From: Gnetum montanum | Taxonomy: Eukaryota; Streptophyta; Gnetopsida; Gnetales; Gnetaceae | Direction of reading: 5' to 3' | DNA length: 64,000 bases | NCBI GenBank assembly: GCA_015680685.1 | Contig: MNCI01006587.1 | Span: 189,572-253,571, forward strand | In this document: positions 54,985-64,000 of the stretch, in pieces | Layout: the number at the start of each line of letters is the position of its first letter | Position numbering within the stretch: the first letter of the stretch is position 1 | The notes under the pieces: generated by a model | The model's input: only the letters and a program-made list of their open reading frames with translations | What the model was told of the DNA's origin: nothing | The model's database searches: none | Made by a program: the position numbers and the translations under genes

Positions 54985-56443
54985 TGAAACACCACCAAAT
55001 TTGCACGTTGAAACCTTTGTAATCCCATCCCATGGAACTTGAGGAAATATTTTATTGTAAATGTGAAGGTTGTAACCCATAAAGGGGAAATCTCACATAT
55101 TTCATACTTTTGGGGCTGAAAAATGCTTCATAGGTGACCAAAGCCTCATTTCCCAAGTGAAAAAAAGTCATCTAATATCTATATTTGGGCTTGGGGAAGT
55201 CAAAAATGCCTTTTGGAATGTCAAAAATGGAAATTTAATAGATTTTATGGGGGGGTATACATTTCTCTATGCTAACACACCCCCTATAAGGGGTAAGCCA
55301 ACTAGGAGACTTCAAAGCTAGCATGGAAAAGTGCAAGTGGGGTAGAACTCACCAATCCCTAGTGTGGAAAGGGGGGTAACCTAGCCTGGAGGAGTTTACC
55401 TTCACACCTAGTGTTGAACTCCCATCCCTCCTTAATGTTGACACTCCCACACCTTCCACGCTACCCCCCCCCCCCCCCCCCCCCCCCCAGCAAACAAAGA
55501 AAGGAAAGGGGGTAAACTAGCTAGGAGAGAGGGGGTCAAATAGCATGGAAGGGACAAATAGCTAAGATGCATGGGGGTGGATCTCACATATCCCCATGAA
55601 CATGACAACTAATTCTCAGCAATTCGGCAACCAATTTGCAGCCAATCATGTTAGCCATTGGCAACCAATTTACAGCCAATCATGTTAGCCATTTACAACC
55701 AATTTGCAGCTTGAATCATGGCCATAACCCTATAAAAACCAAACCTAGGCATCATGTCAAAGTTTCGTACTTTTGCAATTCAACACCTTGGCATTTTGAC
55801 ATCCAAGGGCTCTTGCTTCCTTAGCAAAAACATAACTTCTTAGGGCCTAGCAACATGGAACCCCTGCAACTTGCTGCTCCAATTACTTTTCCCTTTGGAT
55901 CTATGAGCTTTGGGTATTAATGTTACCCCTTGGGATCACCAAATCCCAACATGGTGCACTTTGGCTATCCCAATCCTTCACATTTCCATAACCCCCAACA
56001 TCAAACAAAGTTATAGATCTAAGGTGGAGACAAAGGAGGTTTGATAGCATTAGAAGTGGCAAAGATACTGGATCATGGATTTGATCATGGCTTCAATGGG
56101 CTCTAAACCCCTATCCAAGTGAACCCCCTTTTGCCTTCTCTTGGACACCAATTTTGCAGACATATTTGAACTCATTCTTTGTTCATTTAATGAAATTTAT
56201 GATTTTAGATTATGTACAACTTCATATATAATTTTTATATTTCAGTGCATTATTTCATAGATTTGCATATTTCTATACTTTTGTTACACCCCCATTTGTA
56301 TCCCCCTCAAGTCCCTAGGTGATCTACCAAACTATCCAAGGCATCCTGAATCCCAATTTTCTTGTGGAGGCCCTAGGGGATTTGGGGTTGAGGTTGTTTG
56401 CAATTGATAATCCTTGGTTTTCTCCAGCAACCTAGATTTTCAA
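54985..56443 (+). repeat. E2 3' LTR
   Basis: Matches 4215-5606 throughout (CCTTTGTAATCCCATCCCAT, AACATGGAACCCCTG.AACTT, AATGAAATTTATGATTTTAG). It holds a 25-base C run (55464-55488) and a duplicated GCAACCAATTTGCAGCCAAT phrase (55625-55685). TATA-like box 55731-55738. The end is set by the flanking TTGCA. Confidence 0.88.
55731..55738 (+). promoter_or_regulatory. TATA-like box in E2 3' LTR
   Basis: TATAAAAA, aligned with 4886. Confidence 0.5.
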
Positions 56444-56448
56444 TTGCA

Positions 56449-56841
56449 ACAACACTTGGTAAGCCTAGTAACCCAGCAGCATTATATGTGTTCAAGATGT
56501 GTACGAAAAGTGGGATCAGATGCCTATGTTAGAATTAGTTAGACATTGGTTAGTTAGCTAGGTTAAATTAGCAATTAAATTACTTCATTCCTTTCATCCT
56601 TTATTTTAAGCACCAAAAACATAAAACATAAAAATAATAAAAATCATATGTCTTGATTACACTTAATCATACCTTTGCATATCATAAGTGTAATTAGGAA
56701 GACAATGAATGACTATTAGGGCAAGTTCACTTCCTAGAGGCTAGTGTATTGGAAGACATAGAGTTCATAAAATTTGATCAGATTGCACATAAATGCTTTG
56801 TGATTCATATGGTTGAGTGTAGCAATATTCACTGCTCATCA
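56449..56841 (+). repeat. Element F 5' LTR, right half
   Basis: Begins ACAACACTTGGTAAGCCTAG and continues, in line with G's LTR, to GCTCATCA at 56841. It completes the half at 3758-4214. Preceded by TTGCA (56444-56448), the second copy of the E2 target duplication. Confidence 0.88.
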
Positions 56842-56842
56842 T

Positions 56843-56861
56843 TAGTACCATTTCTGAGAAC
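56843..56861 (+). promoter_or_regulatory. F primer-binding site, decayed (tRNA-Asp type)
   Basis: TTAGTACCATTTCTGAGAAC (from 56842) against TTGGCGCCGTTGCCGGGGAC: eight changes, seven of them G to A or C to T. Its place right after the LTR supports it. Confidence 0.7.
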
Positions 56862-56995
56862 TCTTTTTGTTTGAAGTGTGTGCTATTTAGACATAGTGAA
56901 AATCATTAACATCATTGGATGAACCCTAAGGTCAAAATCATTCTCAAAATAAATATAATAATTTAAGCACATTGATATGCTATTTTAATTTCAAA

Positions 56996-58790
56996 ATGTC
57001 TTCTTATCACAAATGCAATGATACTAAATCACCAGTGCCTCAAGAATGCAAGGTGGTATATACTCATCCAGATGAGTCTGTGCTTGACTTCACCTTCATC
57101 TTGCATTAGGATGAACAACTACAGTGGCGAGCTATGAAGGACAACATTGTAATGCCTCTTGATTAATCTATACCTGAGATGCTACTCCAAACTCTTAGGA
57201 GGTTGGGCATCCAGGATCTTCAAGAAGAGTACATTTTGCATGGTCATGACTACCAAGACTACCATCCCATGGAAACATAGCACAAGAGAGATTGACACTA
57301 AGAGAAGCACCATGAGGCTATGAGGGGGAAACAGTTCACCAATCCCTTGTTCCTACTCAACCAAAATGATAATGAGGATCCTTCCTCTAGGGGTTCTTAG
57401 GATAAAGATTCTCCACCCCTTGACATTAATGATGGAGGTGTGAACCTAAATTTGTAGTCAACTATCAACAATTCAGGTTTAGGCAAAAGTGGGAGTCAAG
57501 ATAAGGGCTCAAGTAAGCATTAAGATGACAAGAAAGTTGACAAACATGGTTGTGAAAAGTGTATAGGAGGTGGCAAACACCATGATGGTGGTAGTCCTTC
57601 TCCCTCTTCACCCTCTTCATCTACATCTTCTTCTTCCTCTTCTAGTTTTGATAGATGTTATAGAAAGAAAAACCATGATGAAGGTGAACAGTAAGACAAT
57701 GATAATCGTAGAGACCACCATGAACAAAGGGATAGCAAAGGACATCATAGGCATCATCAAAATAATTATGATGATGAGCCTTTGCTTGCCACCTGAAGTA
57801 TGCTGAACATTGTAGAGGTGGTAAAAATTCCAACTAGACATGTGAAAGATAGTCGGATCAAGCAACTTGACATGAACAATATCTCCAAATTTGAGAGGGG
57901 ATATAACTCTGATCCACAAACACATCTTCAAGCTTTTCACAATGCCTATGCCTTACAAAATATTGAAAATAATTAGAAGAAATTAAAGTTATTTACCAGG
58001 ACACTCATCAAGGAAGCAAAAAGTTGGTATTGGTCCTTGGAATCGAAATCCATACATAGGTGGAGTACAATGCTAGAGCTATTCAATGATAAATATTAGA
58101 CATATTCTTGAGTGTCTAGTCTGAGAAGGCAAATCCAAGGATGGAAGCAAGGAACACATGAATTTTTGGATGTCGCCATGGGAAGATACTATTCTCTCAT
58201 ACATCGATGCCTTGGCCATGGTTATTCTTAGCAGGAGCAACTTCACCATATCATAGATGGATTTAGATAAGAAACGAGAAGAACTCTTGGGATCTATGCC
58301 CAAGGGAGACTATCAGAATTAAGAACCCATCAAATACAAAGGTTGATAGAGTAGGTAGCAAAAGAAGAAGGAGAGTTGAGGAAACAAGAAAGTGTAGAAG
58401 AATATAATAGGAACTCTTCCATCAAAAAGAGGGAGGCCTGCTTATGTAATAGTGAGGAGGAGTCACCTCTTAATGAGGTGGTGCAACAAAAGACCTTGCT
58501 GATCCAAAAATCTATCTAAAATTTTGACCAAGATAGATAAAATGTGGGATTCATTGGATGAAAAATTCCAAACTGCTCTAAAAATCACAAAAGAATCAAG
58601 TGAGCAAAGTCATGATCATAACCACATGAGGCAGAAAGAAGTTGAACGTGGCTACCAAAGGAAAAAGGGTAAAGTTGCTGCAATAGAAGAAGTTGTGGAG
58701 ACTAAATTAGATGATGATGGTGGATGTGACATCTACCATTATGAACATCCCAAGGGATGTTGCCGCATTGTGTCACACTTGTAGGAATCT
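56996..58790 (+). pseudogene. F gag, broken
   Basis: The frame from ATG 56996 (SSYHKCNDTKSPVPQECKVV) can be followed to about 58520 with many stops. It contains a Ser-rich tract (SSPSSSTSSSSSSSF, about 57610-57650), a His/Asp-rich tract, and the capsid core FERGYNSDPQTHLQAFHNAYAL, TRTLIKEAKSWYWSLESKSI, and GTHEFLDVAMGRYYSLIHRCLG (57890-58215). The end DKMWDSLDEKFQTALKI (58535-58585) is shared with G. The Cys/His block CDIYHYEHPKGCC (58727-58765) is probably the knuckle. It would form the particle. Confidence 0.8.
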
Positions 58791-58859
58791 GGAGTGTATG
58801 CTCTGAATCCTAGATTGATGAGGAGGCAAACACCCAGAATATTGCCTTATCCTCAAGGC

Positions 58860-60325
58860 AATCCTAAGTAGTTCCACCAACAACAAACCTACTATCCAAG
58901 TGAAGCTCTACCATAATTGTATGAGTAGTACCAGTAGTGGTAGCACTCATAGTCATGGGAGATGCCACCACCAAGGCAACAATATCCCTACCAATTAACC
59001 ATATTCATATAGGTACTATGCTCAACAACCCATTTCCCCACATGACTCTTCCAGTCATGTAATCTTTTAACATCACTACTACCCTCCAGAGTATTACAAA
59101 ACTCATTCTCCATCTATTAGAGGGGAAATCCCATATCCCTATCATTTTTCTCATCCTTCTGCATATGCCCCTCCACCCTCAACCCAATTACCGCCTACTC
59201 CATCAATGTAGGGAGAAATTCTACCTCAACTGCAACAACACAATGTAACAAGGGTTGTTAACTTATAGTTGGCTCCTCAGCCAAGTGGTTCAGAAACTAG
59301 ATCACAAAAAAAAACCTTTCTTCCAAAACAACAGCTCAACTAAACCCTCACATACACCTATAGCTATTAACCCTACTTCTCCATCTCCCTCATCATCTAA
59401 TCTATTCAAGTCCCCTTCAAACAAAACACCTCCCAAAGTGCATACCATCATATTAACTCATGTGGTAACCGATTAGATTAAGGCTAGTCACCTTTCTAGG
59501 AAACTATCTAATCCTAGAAGTTCCCTTATTCACCTTCAAATCATTGGGAATGAGCCTTGAAAGGCTCTTTTGGATTCAGGTTCTAATGTTAATTTGATTT
59601 TCCATGAGATGTATAAAGCCTAGAACCTGCTCCACTCAAGAAGAGAAACATCTGTCTCAAGTTGGCTAATCAGTCCATCATTGTTTCCTTGGGATTGGTA
59701 GAGGACATTGTAACCACCATTTGTGGGTGGTCCTACCTCACTAATTTCCTAATTATCTAAGTGAAAAATTGTAAGGGAGACTTTCCACTCATTATGAAAA
59801 GGGGTTGGCTAAGCACTGTTAATGCATGATTAGGGATCTAAGATCTTTCCCTCAAAATCTCTAAAGAAAATGCATTTGAAAATATCAAGAGGAAGAAAGT
59901 TCCATGCATAGTGTACAGTGATACAGGGTACAACTATGTGCAGAAACTATGGGTTGTTAATAGTTTATTTATTAAAGCATGCAATCATTGTGCTGATATA
60001 TCTAAAATTCAAAGGTGCCTATATGCAGCAGCCACAAAGCACGAGGGCACCCAGTGGCTAATAGCTGACCATGAGAGTAGCTCAACACTTTGCATGGAAC
60101 ATGCTGAGAGCCTAACATGTGCCTATGTAGAAGGCATGGATGAATTGAAGCAAGTTCATCATCAACTCTTTGATAATGCAAATGATGATACCCATTGGAA
60201 AGAGTTGAGAATCCCTGAAAATTTTAAACAAGAGCTCTTAGAGTTGAAAACTCTACCTACTAGTATGAAATATGCATTCTTGAAAAATGGGAAGTTGATA
60301 ATAATCAATACTACTCCCAAATAGA
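58860..60325 (+). pseudogene. F late gag and protease
   Basis: A Pro/Gln/Tyr-rich stretch (58860-59440) precedes the retropepsin: KALLDSGSNVNLIFHEMYK (about 59560-59615) with the D-S-G triplet, then the LANQSIIVSLGLVEDIVTTICGW region (59655-59730), DFPLIM, and a readable 137-codon tail (59911-60324: YSDTGYNYVQK, ESLTCAYVEGMDELKQVHHQL). Collinear with G 40477-41560. Frameshifts occur around 59620. It would process Gag-Pol. Confidence 0.8.
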
Positions 60326-60429
60326 AATAGATGTTATTGAAGGTGGTCAATAAATGGTCAATAGCCTTTGCTTGGTCATATCCTAAACTCACAGGGATTG
60401 ATCTCAGAATATGCTAGCATCATATCTAC

Positions 60430-61200
60430 ACTAATCCACCATGAAGCCAAAGAGGTAACTATAGTGATGATTGAACACCAAATTGAAGTAGATCGTCAAA
60501 GAGGAAATCGAACAACTCCTCAAGGCAGGGTTTATCTCTCCCATTGTGGTTAGTCAGTGGGTTAGCCCACTTGTGATTATGCCAAAGAAAGGTAGCAAGT
60601 GGCAAGTCTGCATCAACTTCTGGTTGTTGAACATGGCAACATTCAAAAATCACTTCCAATTACCATTTGTGGATAAAGTGTTAGATACTATATCTAGACA
60701 TTACTATTATAATTTTCTAAATGGTTATAGTAGCTGTAACCAAATCTAGGTCACACCAAAGGATCAAGCAAAAATAACATTCACTAGTCCTTGGAGGACT
60801 TTTACGTATCAAAAGATGTCATTTGGCCATTTGATCTTGAGTATTTTTAGCAGCAAATTAGTAGCAGGATTGAAGTCTTCATGGATGACTTCTCCACCTA
60901 TGGGGCTACATTTGAGCAAGCCTTGGACTGCCTTGAGCAAGTGCTTAAAAGGTGTGTGGAGATGAAACTGCAACTCATTTGGCAAAAGAGCTATTTGATG
61001 GTCTAGGAGGGCTTTGTGTTGGGGCACAAAATCTTACAAGTAGGGATTGAGGTTGACCCTAAAAAGATTAGGGTTATCCAAGGAATTACCCATTAACCAG
61101 AAACTATAAGTTTGATCATTCCTTGGATACATTAGTTACTACTAAAGATTCATAGAGAATTTCTCTAAGATCATAAAACTATTGGTTGAGCTAACAAAGA
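60430..61200 (+). pseudogene. F reverse transcriptase, broken
   Basis: SQWVSPLVIMPKKGSKWQVCINFWLLN (60549-60630), NHFQLPFVDKVLDTI, FLNGYSSCNQI, AKITFTSPWRTFTYQKMSFG (60770-60828), then after a frameshift the catalytic box VFMDDFSTYG (about 60878-60905) and CLEQVLKRCVEMKLQL, LGHKILQVGIEVDPKKIRVI (61020-61080). F replaces Y in the YxDD box, as in Athila elements; both Asp are kept. Part of the palm between MSFG and FMDD looks deleted. Confidence 0.83.
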
Positions 61201-61720
61201 AAGATGCTCCATTTGTTTGGACCAAGGAATGTGAAAATGCATTCCAATAGTTGAAGGAGAAACTCATAGAAACTCTAATTCTACGAGCACCAAATTGGTC
61301 CAAACCATTTCATGTCATGACAAATGCATCAAATTATGCCTTGGGAACCATGCTTATGAAATTAGACGATCAAAAACATAGTTATTACATCCATTGTGTA
61401 AGCTAAAGCATTGTGGGTGCACAACTAAACTACATCATCATAGAGAAAGAATTGATGACATTAGTGTTTACCTTGGAGAAATTTAGGCACTATGTGCTTG
61501 GATATAACGTGTTCATGCACATGGACCATAGTGTAATTTGCTTCTTGATGAATAAGCCAATGGTGATCCCCCATGTCATAGAATGGCTAGTGATCTTATA
61601 GGAATTCAATCATACAATGGTAGATCGAAAGGAAACTAAGAATGTGGTCATTGACCACTTGTCTCAGTTGAGATGGGACAACAAAGAGGAGGAAAGCCCA
61701 TTGTCTAATTAGTTTCCTAA
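61201..61720 (+). pseudogene. F RNase H, broken
   Basis: [30 protein letters not shown] (61300-61355), then IEKELMTLVFTLEKFRHYVLGYNVFMHMDHSVICFL (61440-61555) and an N-x-VIDHLSQL end (61640-61670). The first catalytic Asp is changed (TNAS for TDAS). It is followed by a linker PKWYDGILTYLL. Confidence 0.8.
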
Positions 61721-61829
61721 TGAACCTCTTTTTGTTGGGGCTATAACTGAACAATTGCCCACTAAGCCTAAATGGTATGATGGCATTCTCACCTATCTTC
61801 TTACTTAAGAGATGCCACAAGAGTTGGAC

Positions 61830-62949
61830 TGCAAGAAGAAACAACAGTTTCTTCACTAGGTGAAACACTTCATGGAGATCAACGGGCACCTCTACAAAGT
61901 GTGCACCAATGGCCTTGTTCATTGGTGTATCCCTGATGTTGATCAATTGTGTGTTCTCTAGGATGCTCATGGATGCTCATCAATTTGTTAGCTCTTGTGA
62001 AAGTTGCTAAGGCAATGGTGGAATGACCGCTTGTATGGAGGAAGCTCAACAATGGATTCAACCACTAGCATCCTTCGACATCTGGGGCATTGACTTCATG
62101 GGTCCCATCACACCCATGTCAAATGAAAAGGCATTCATAATTGTCACCATTGATTATTGCACAAAATGGGTAAAAGCAATAGTCGTCACCTATTGTACAT
62201 ATTCTACTACTACTCGATTTGTACAATAGAATGTTGTAAATAGGTTTGGTGTGCCACATCCACTGATTTCTGACAAAGAAACCCATTTTACAAGTACTAC
62301 CTTTTGAAAGCTCATGCAATGCTTGGGGGTTAAACATAAATTAACAACACCTTACCACCCCTAAGCCAACAGTCAAGCTAAGGTTACAAATAGGAAAATC
62401 ACTAAGATCTTAACGAGAACAATTAGCAAATATAGGAGAGACTAGAGCACAAAACTTAATGATGCCCTCTAATGCTACCACTCCATCTAGAAGCTCCCTA
62501 TAGGCTACTCTTCCTATGAGCTAGTGTACGAAAAATTGCCAACTCTTCCTATTCAACTTGACCTCTGTACACTTTCAACAACCTATGACCTTGACCTTGA
62601 CTTAAGTCTATCACAAAAAGAAAGATTAATGAATCTCAACCTACTAGACAAAAATCAATTGGTGGCCCTATCATCTAACGAGTTGCACAAAACATTTAGT
62701 AAAAAACACCATGACCTTAGAATTAGAAAAGTCAAATTTCAACTAGAAGATAAGGTCCTCTACTGGAACCCCACACATGTACTTCAACGAACTAAGTTTC
62801 AAACATTGTGGAAAGGGTCTTACATCATTTACAAAACCTTTTCTTCTATGTCCATGTTATTCTACAAACCTAAGAGCCCAAATAAAAAGCAACTAGTAAC
62901 ACACAACAAGTTAAACCTTTCCATGAGCTTAAGCAAGCCAATGCAATAA
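61830..62949 (+). pseudogene. F integrase, broken
   Basis: A linker and zinc-binding segment (HLYKVCTNGLVHWCIPD, then CESC.GNGG at about 61990-62020) precede the core: FDIWGIDFMGPITP (62077-62118), IIVTIDYCTKWVKAIVV, the NRFGVPHPLISDKETHF block (62240-62290), and TTPYHP (62346-62365). The C-terminal 141-codon frame (62524-62949) has KKHHDLRIRKVKFQLEDKVLYWN and FQTLWKGSYIIYKTFS, the usual Athila integrase tail. Stops and frameshifts separate the parts. Confidence 0.82.
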
Positions 62950-64000
62950 ATGCCTCATCAAATGGACAACCATGCTAAATCTTTCAGATCTCCTCCTTTC
63001 AACTTAGTCATGGGGGAGATGGCCATCCATGCTAACCATTATAGTGGCTCCTTAGTTTTTCATCTTTTTGTTTTACACCTTGTTATTTTTACAACTTTTT
63101 GTTTTATGCCTTAATTATCTTACATCTTTTTGTTTTTACTTTATTAATTTTTTCAATTTTTGTTTAACAACATCATTAGTATGTTTTATTTTTCTTGAAT
63201 ATTTTACAATTTCTTGTATATTTTTCTTTATTTTGGTGTGATTTTTTTATTATGTTCTAATAATAACGTGCCTTATTACTAATTGAATACAGTGTGGTTT
63301 ACTTGATGAGGGCATGTGCTATCTAGTTATTTGATTGTTAGTGTCTAAATTCTAGCTTTGAATTTTGTTACTGATAACTAAGACATGGTTTCTTTTTCAT
63401 GAAACAAGCAGTGAGTCCACAACATCCACTCATTCACAAACTCTATGGTTTTCCTTATTTTGGAAGCATAAGGTCTCTTTTCCTTAAGTAAAACTTTAAT
63501 GAACTTGTGACCTTGATAGTTTTTGGACCTGGAAAGGATTCAAAGGTTTGAATAGGGTGTGACTTCAAGGTGACTCAATACTCTTTGTACTCCTATACTT
63601 ACTTGGGTGTACGAGTGTTTTCGTGAATTTCTTGTTATTCTGTGTTGACCAATAATAGAAAGTTGAATAAGTCTTTGCATGGTGTGGTTCCCACCCAAAA
63701 ACTCAAAAGTAAAAAAAAAATAATGAAAATTCAAAGCACACCCCTTAAACAAATAAATAGGCTACAAGCATTGGTTATGGGATTAGAAAGACATGTTACC
63801 CATGCTTGAAGGTCTCCTCTAACTAAGGCCTTTTCTCACTTCTTGTTTTTTTTCTTCTTAAATAAGGAATGGTGGTTGTTCTGTGGGAGTACTCTTGTGT
63901 CTCAAGGGGGTGGACTGGTCTTAGAGTGGTGATGCAAAGTCACTGAATGTGGTTGGCTTTGGTCTGGACTAAGGATGGATTTTATCAAGTCATTTAACCA
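62950..64000 (+). other. F 3' leader, non-coding
   Basis: T-rich non-coding DNA that parallels G 41620-42560 (GGGGGAGATGGCCATC, TTTGCATGGTGTGGTTCCCAC, TTCAAAGCACACCCCTTAA, CAAGTCATTTAACCA). The conserved phrases may mark packaging or splicing signals of Athila elements. The 70-codon minus-strand reading 63752-63540 is not supported. Confidence 0.6.

Larger units (their letters stand above)
4215..56443 (+). mobile_element. Element E2: Tat-like Ty3/gypsy element, carrying four later insertions
   Basis: LTRs at 4215-5606 and 54985-56443 share start (TGAAACACC) and sequence (about 90% by eye in the first 200 bases). A primer-binding site follows the left LTR and a polypurine tract precedes the right one. 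Domain order is gag, protease, spacer with an antisense gene, tandem arrays, RT, RNase H, second RNase H, integrase, array. The second RNase H is the hallmark of the Tat lineage. Removing the element rejoins element F's LTR, with flanks ATGCA (4210-4214) and TTGCA (56444-56448) as a target duplication with one mismatch. Stripped of E1, G/H and the solo LTR it is about 22 kb. Confidence 0.88.
56842..64000 (+). mobile_element. Element F: Athila-like element, internal region (runs off the window)
   Basis: Leader, gag (56996-58790), late gag/protease (58860-60330), RT (60430-61200), RNase H (61200-61720), integrase (61830-62949) and 3' leader. The RT wording VFMDDFSTYG and LGHKILQVGIEVDPKKI and the integrase wording FDIWGIDFMGPI are those of Athila elements. 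An envelope-position ORF as in G is expected beyond 64000. The whole is decayed by stops and frameshifts. Confidence 0.88.

Noticed and set aside
1-64000. tRNA, rRNA, small nuclear RNA genes or an ordinary host protein gene
   Set aside because: No segment with these features was recognised; every larger coding stretch belongs to one of the retroelements or to the antisense gene they carry. A covariance-model scan would be the decisive test for RNA genes.

Overview
The window is eukaryotic and almost certainly from a land plant with a large, repeat-dominated genome. The evidence is AT-rich decayed DNA, plant-type Ty3/gypsy lineages (chromovirus, Athila-like and Tat-like with a second RNase H), a primer-binding site matching plant tRNA-Asp, and GT-AG introns. 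A gymnosperm or another giant-genome plant would fit, but nothing here fixes the species. I found no convincing ordinary host gene, tRNA, rRNA or CRISPR. Essentially all 64 kb is LTR retrotransposon, nested at least five deep. 'By eye' means hand alignment; no search was run.

Layout. Element A (1-3757) is a broken chromovirus pol with polypurine tract and the start of its 3' LTR. Element F, Athila-like, begins in that LTR at 3758 and runs off the right edge. Its 5' LTR is split into 3758-4214 and 56449-56841, and its internal region (tRNA-Asp-type primer site, gag, protease, RT, RNase H, integrase) occupies 56842-64000. The split was made by element E2 (4215-56443), a Tat-like element with LTRs at both ends, gag, protease, RT, two RNase H domains and integrase. 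E2 was itself hit by a solo Athila-type LTR (9207-9922, target duplication ATGAC), by element E1 (14195-24387, target duplication ATAAC, gag and protease but no pol), and by element G (28443-47585, Athila-like, no RT/RNase H/integrase but an envelope-position ORF). G contains element H (about 29520-39502, minus strand, Tat-like gag-protease without pol).

Most interesting content. Between protease and RT of E2, and after protease of H, lies a multi-exon gene-like sequence in antisense to its host element. The two copies (E2: 27368 to 11930, minus strand, about eight exons, with E1 inserted in exon 4; H: 30166-33043, plus strand, five exons) are diverged but align over most of the protein and share intron positions. 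Antisense placement would keep these introns out of reach of the spliceosome in the element's genomic RNA. The N-terminal part resembles a plant FCP1/NIF-type HAD phosphatase fold whose catalytic aspartates are gone. The rest is unrecognised, and E2 adds a coiled-coil C terminus. In H, five of the six in-frame stops are TAG, as expected from deamination of CAG, a CHG methylation site.

How the parts relate. E2 is the only Tat-like element here with the full enzyme set and could once have supplied E1- and H-type pol-less relatives. All three carry fast-evolving tandem arrays with a TTAAACT core in their non-coding parts. G differs from F by a single pol deletion of about 2.7 kb. There is a 662-base gap (39815-40476) and single Ns at 10863 and 42031; the first sits in a 46-base duplication that looks like an assembly join.
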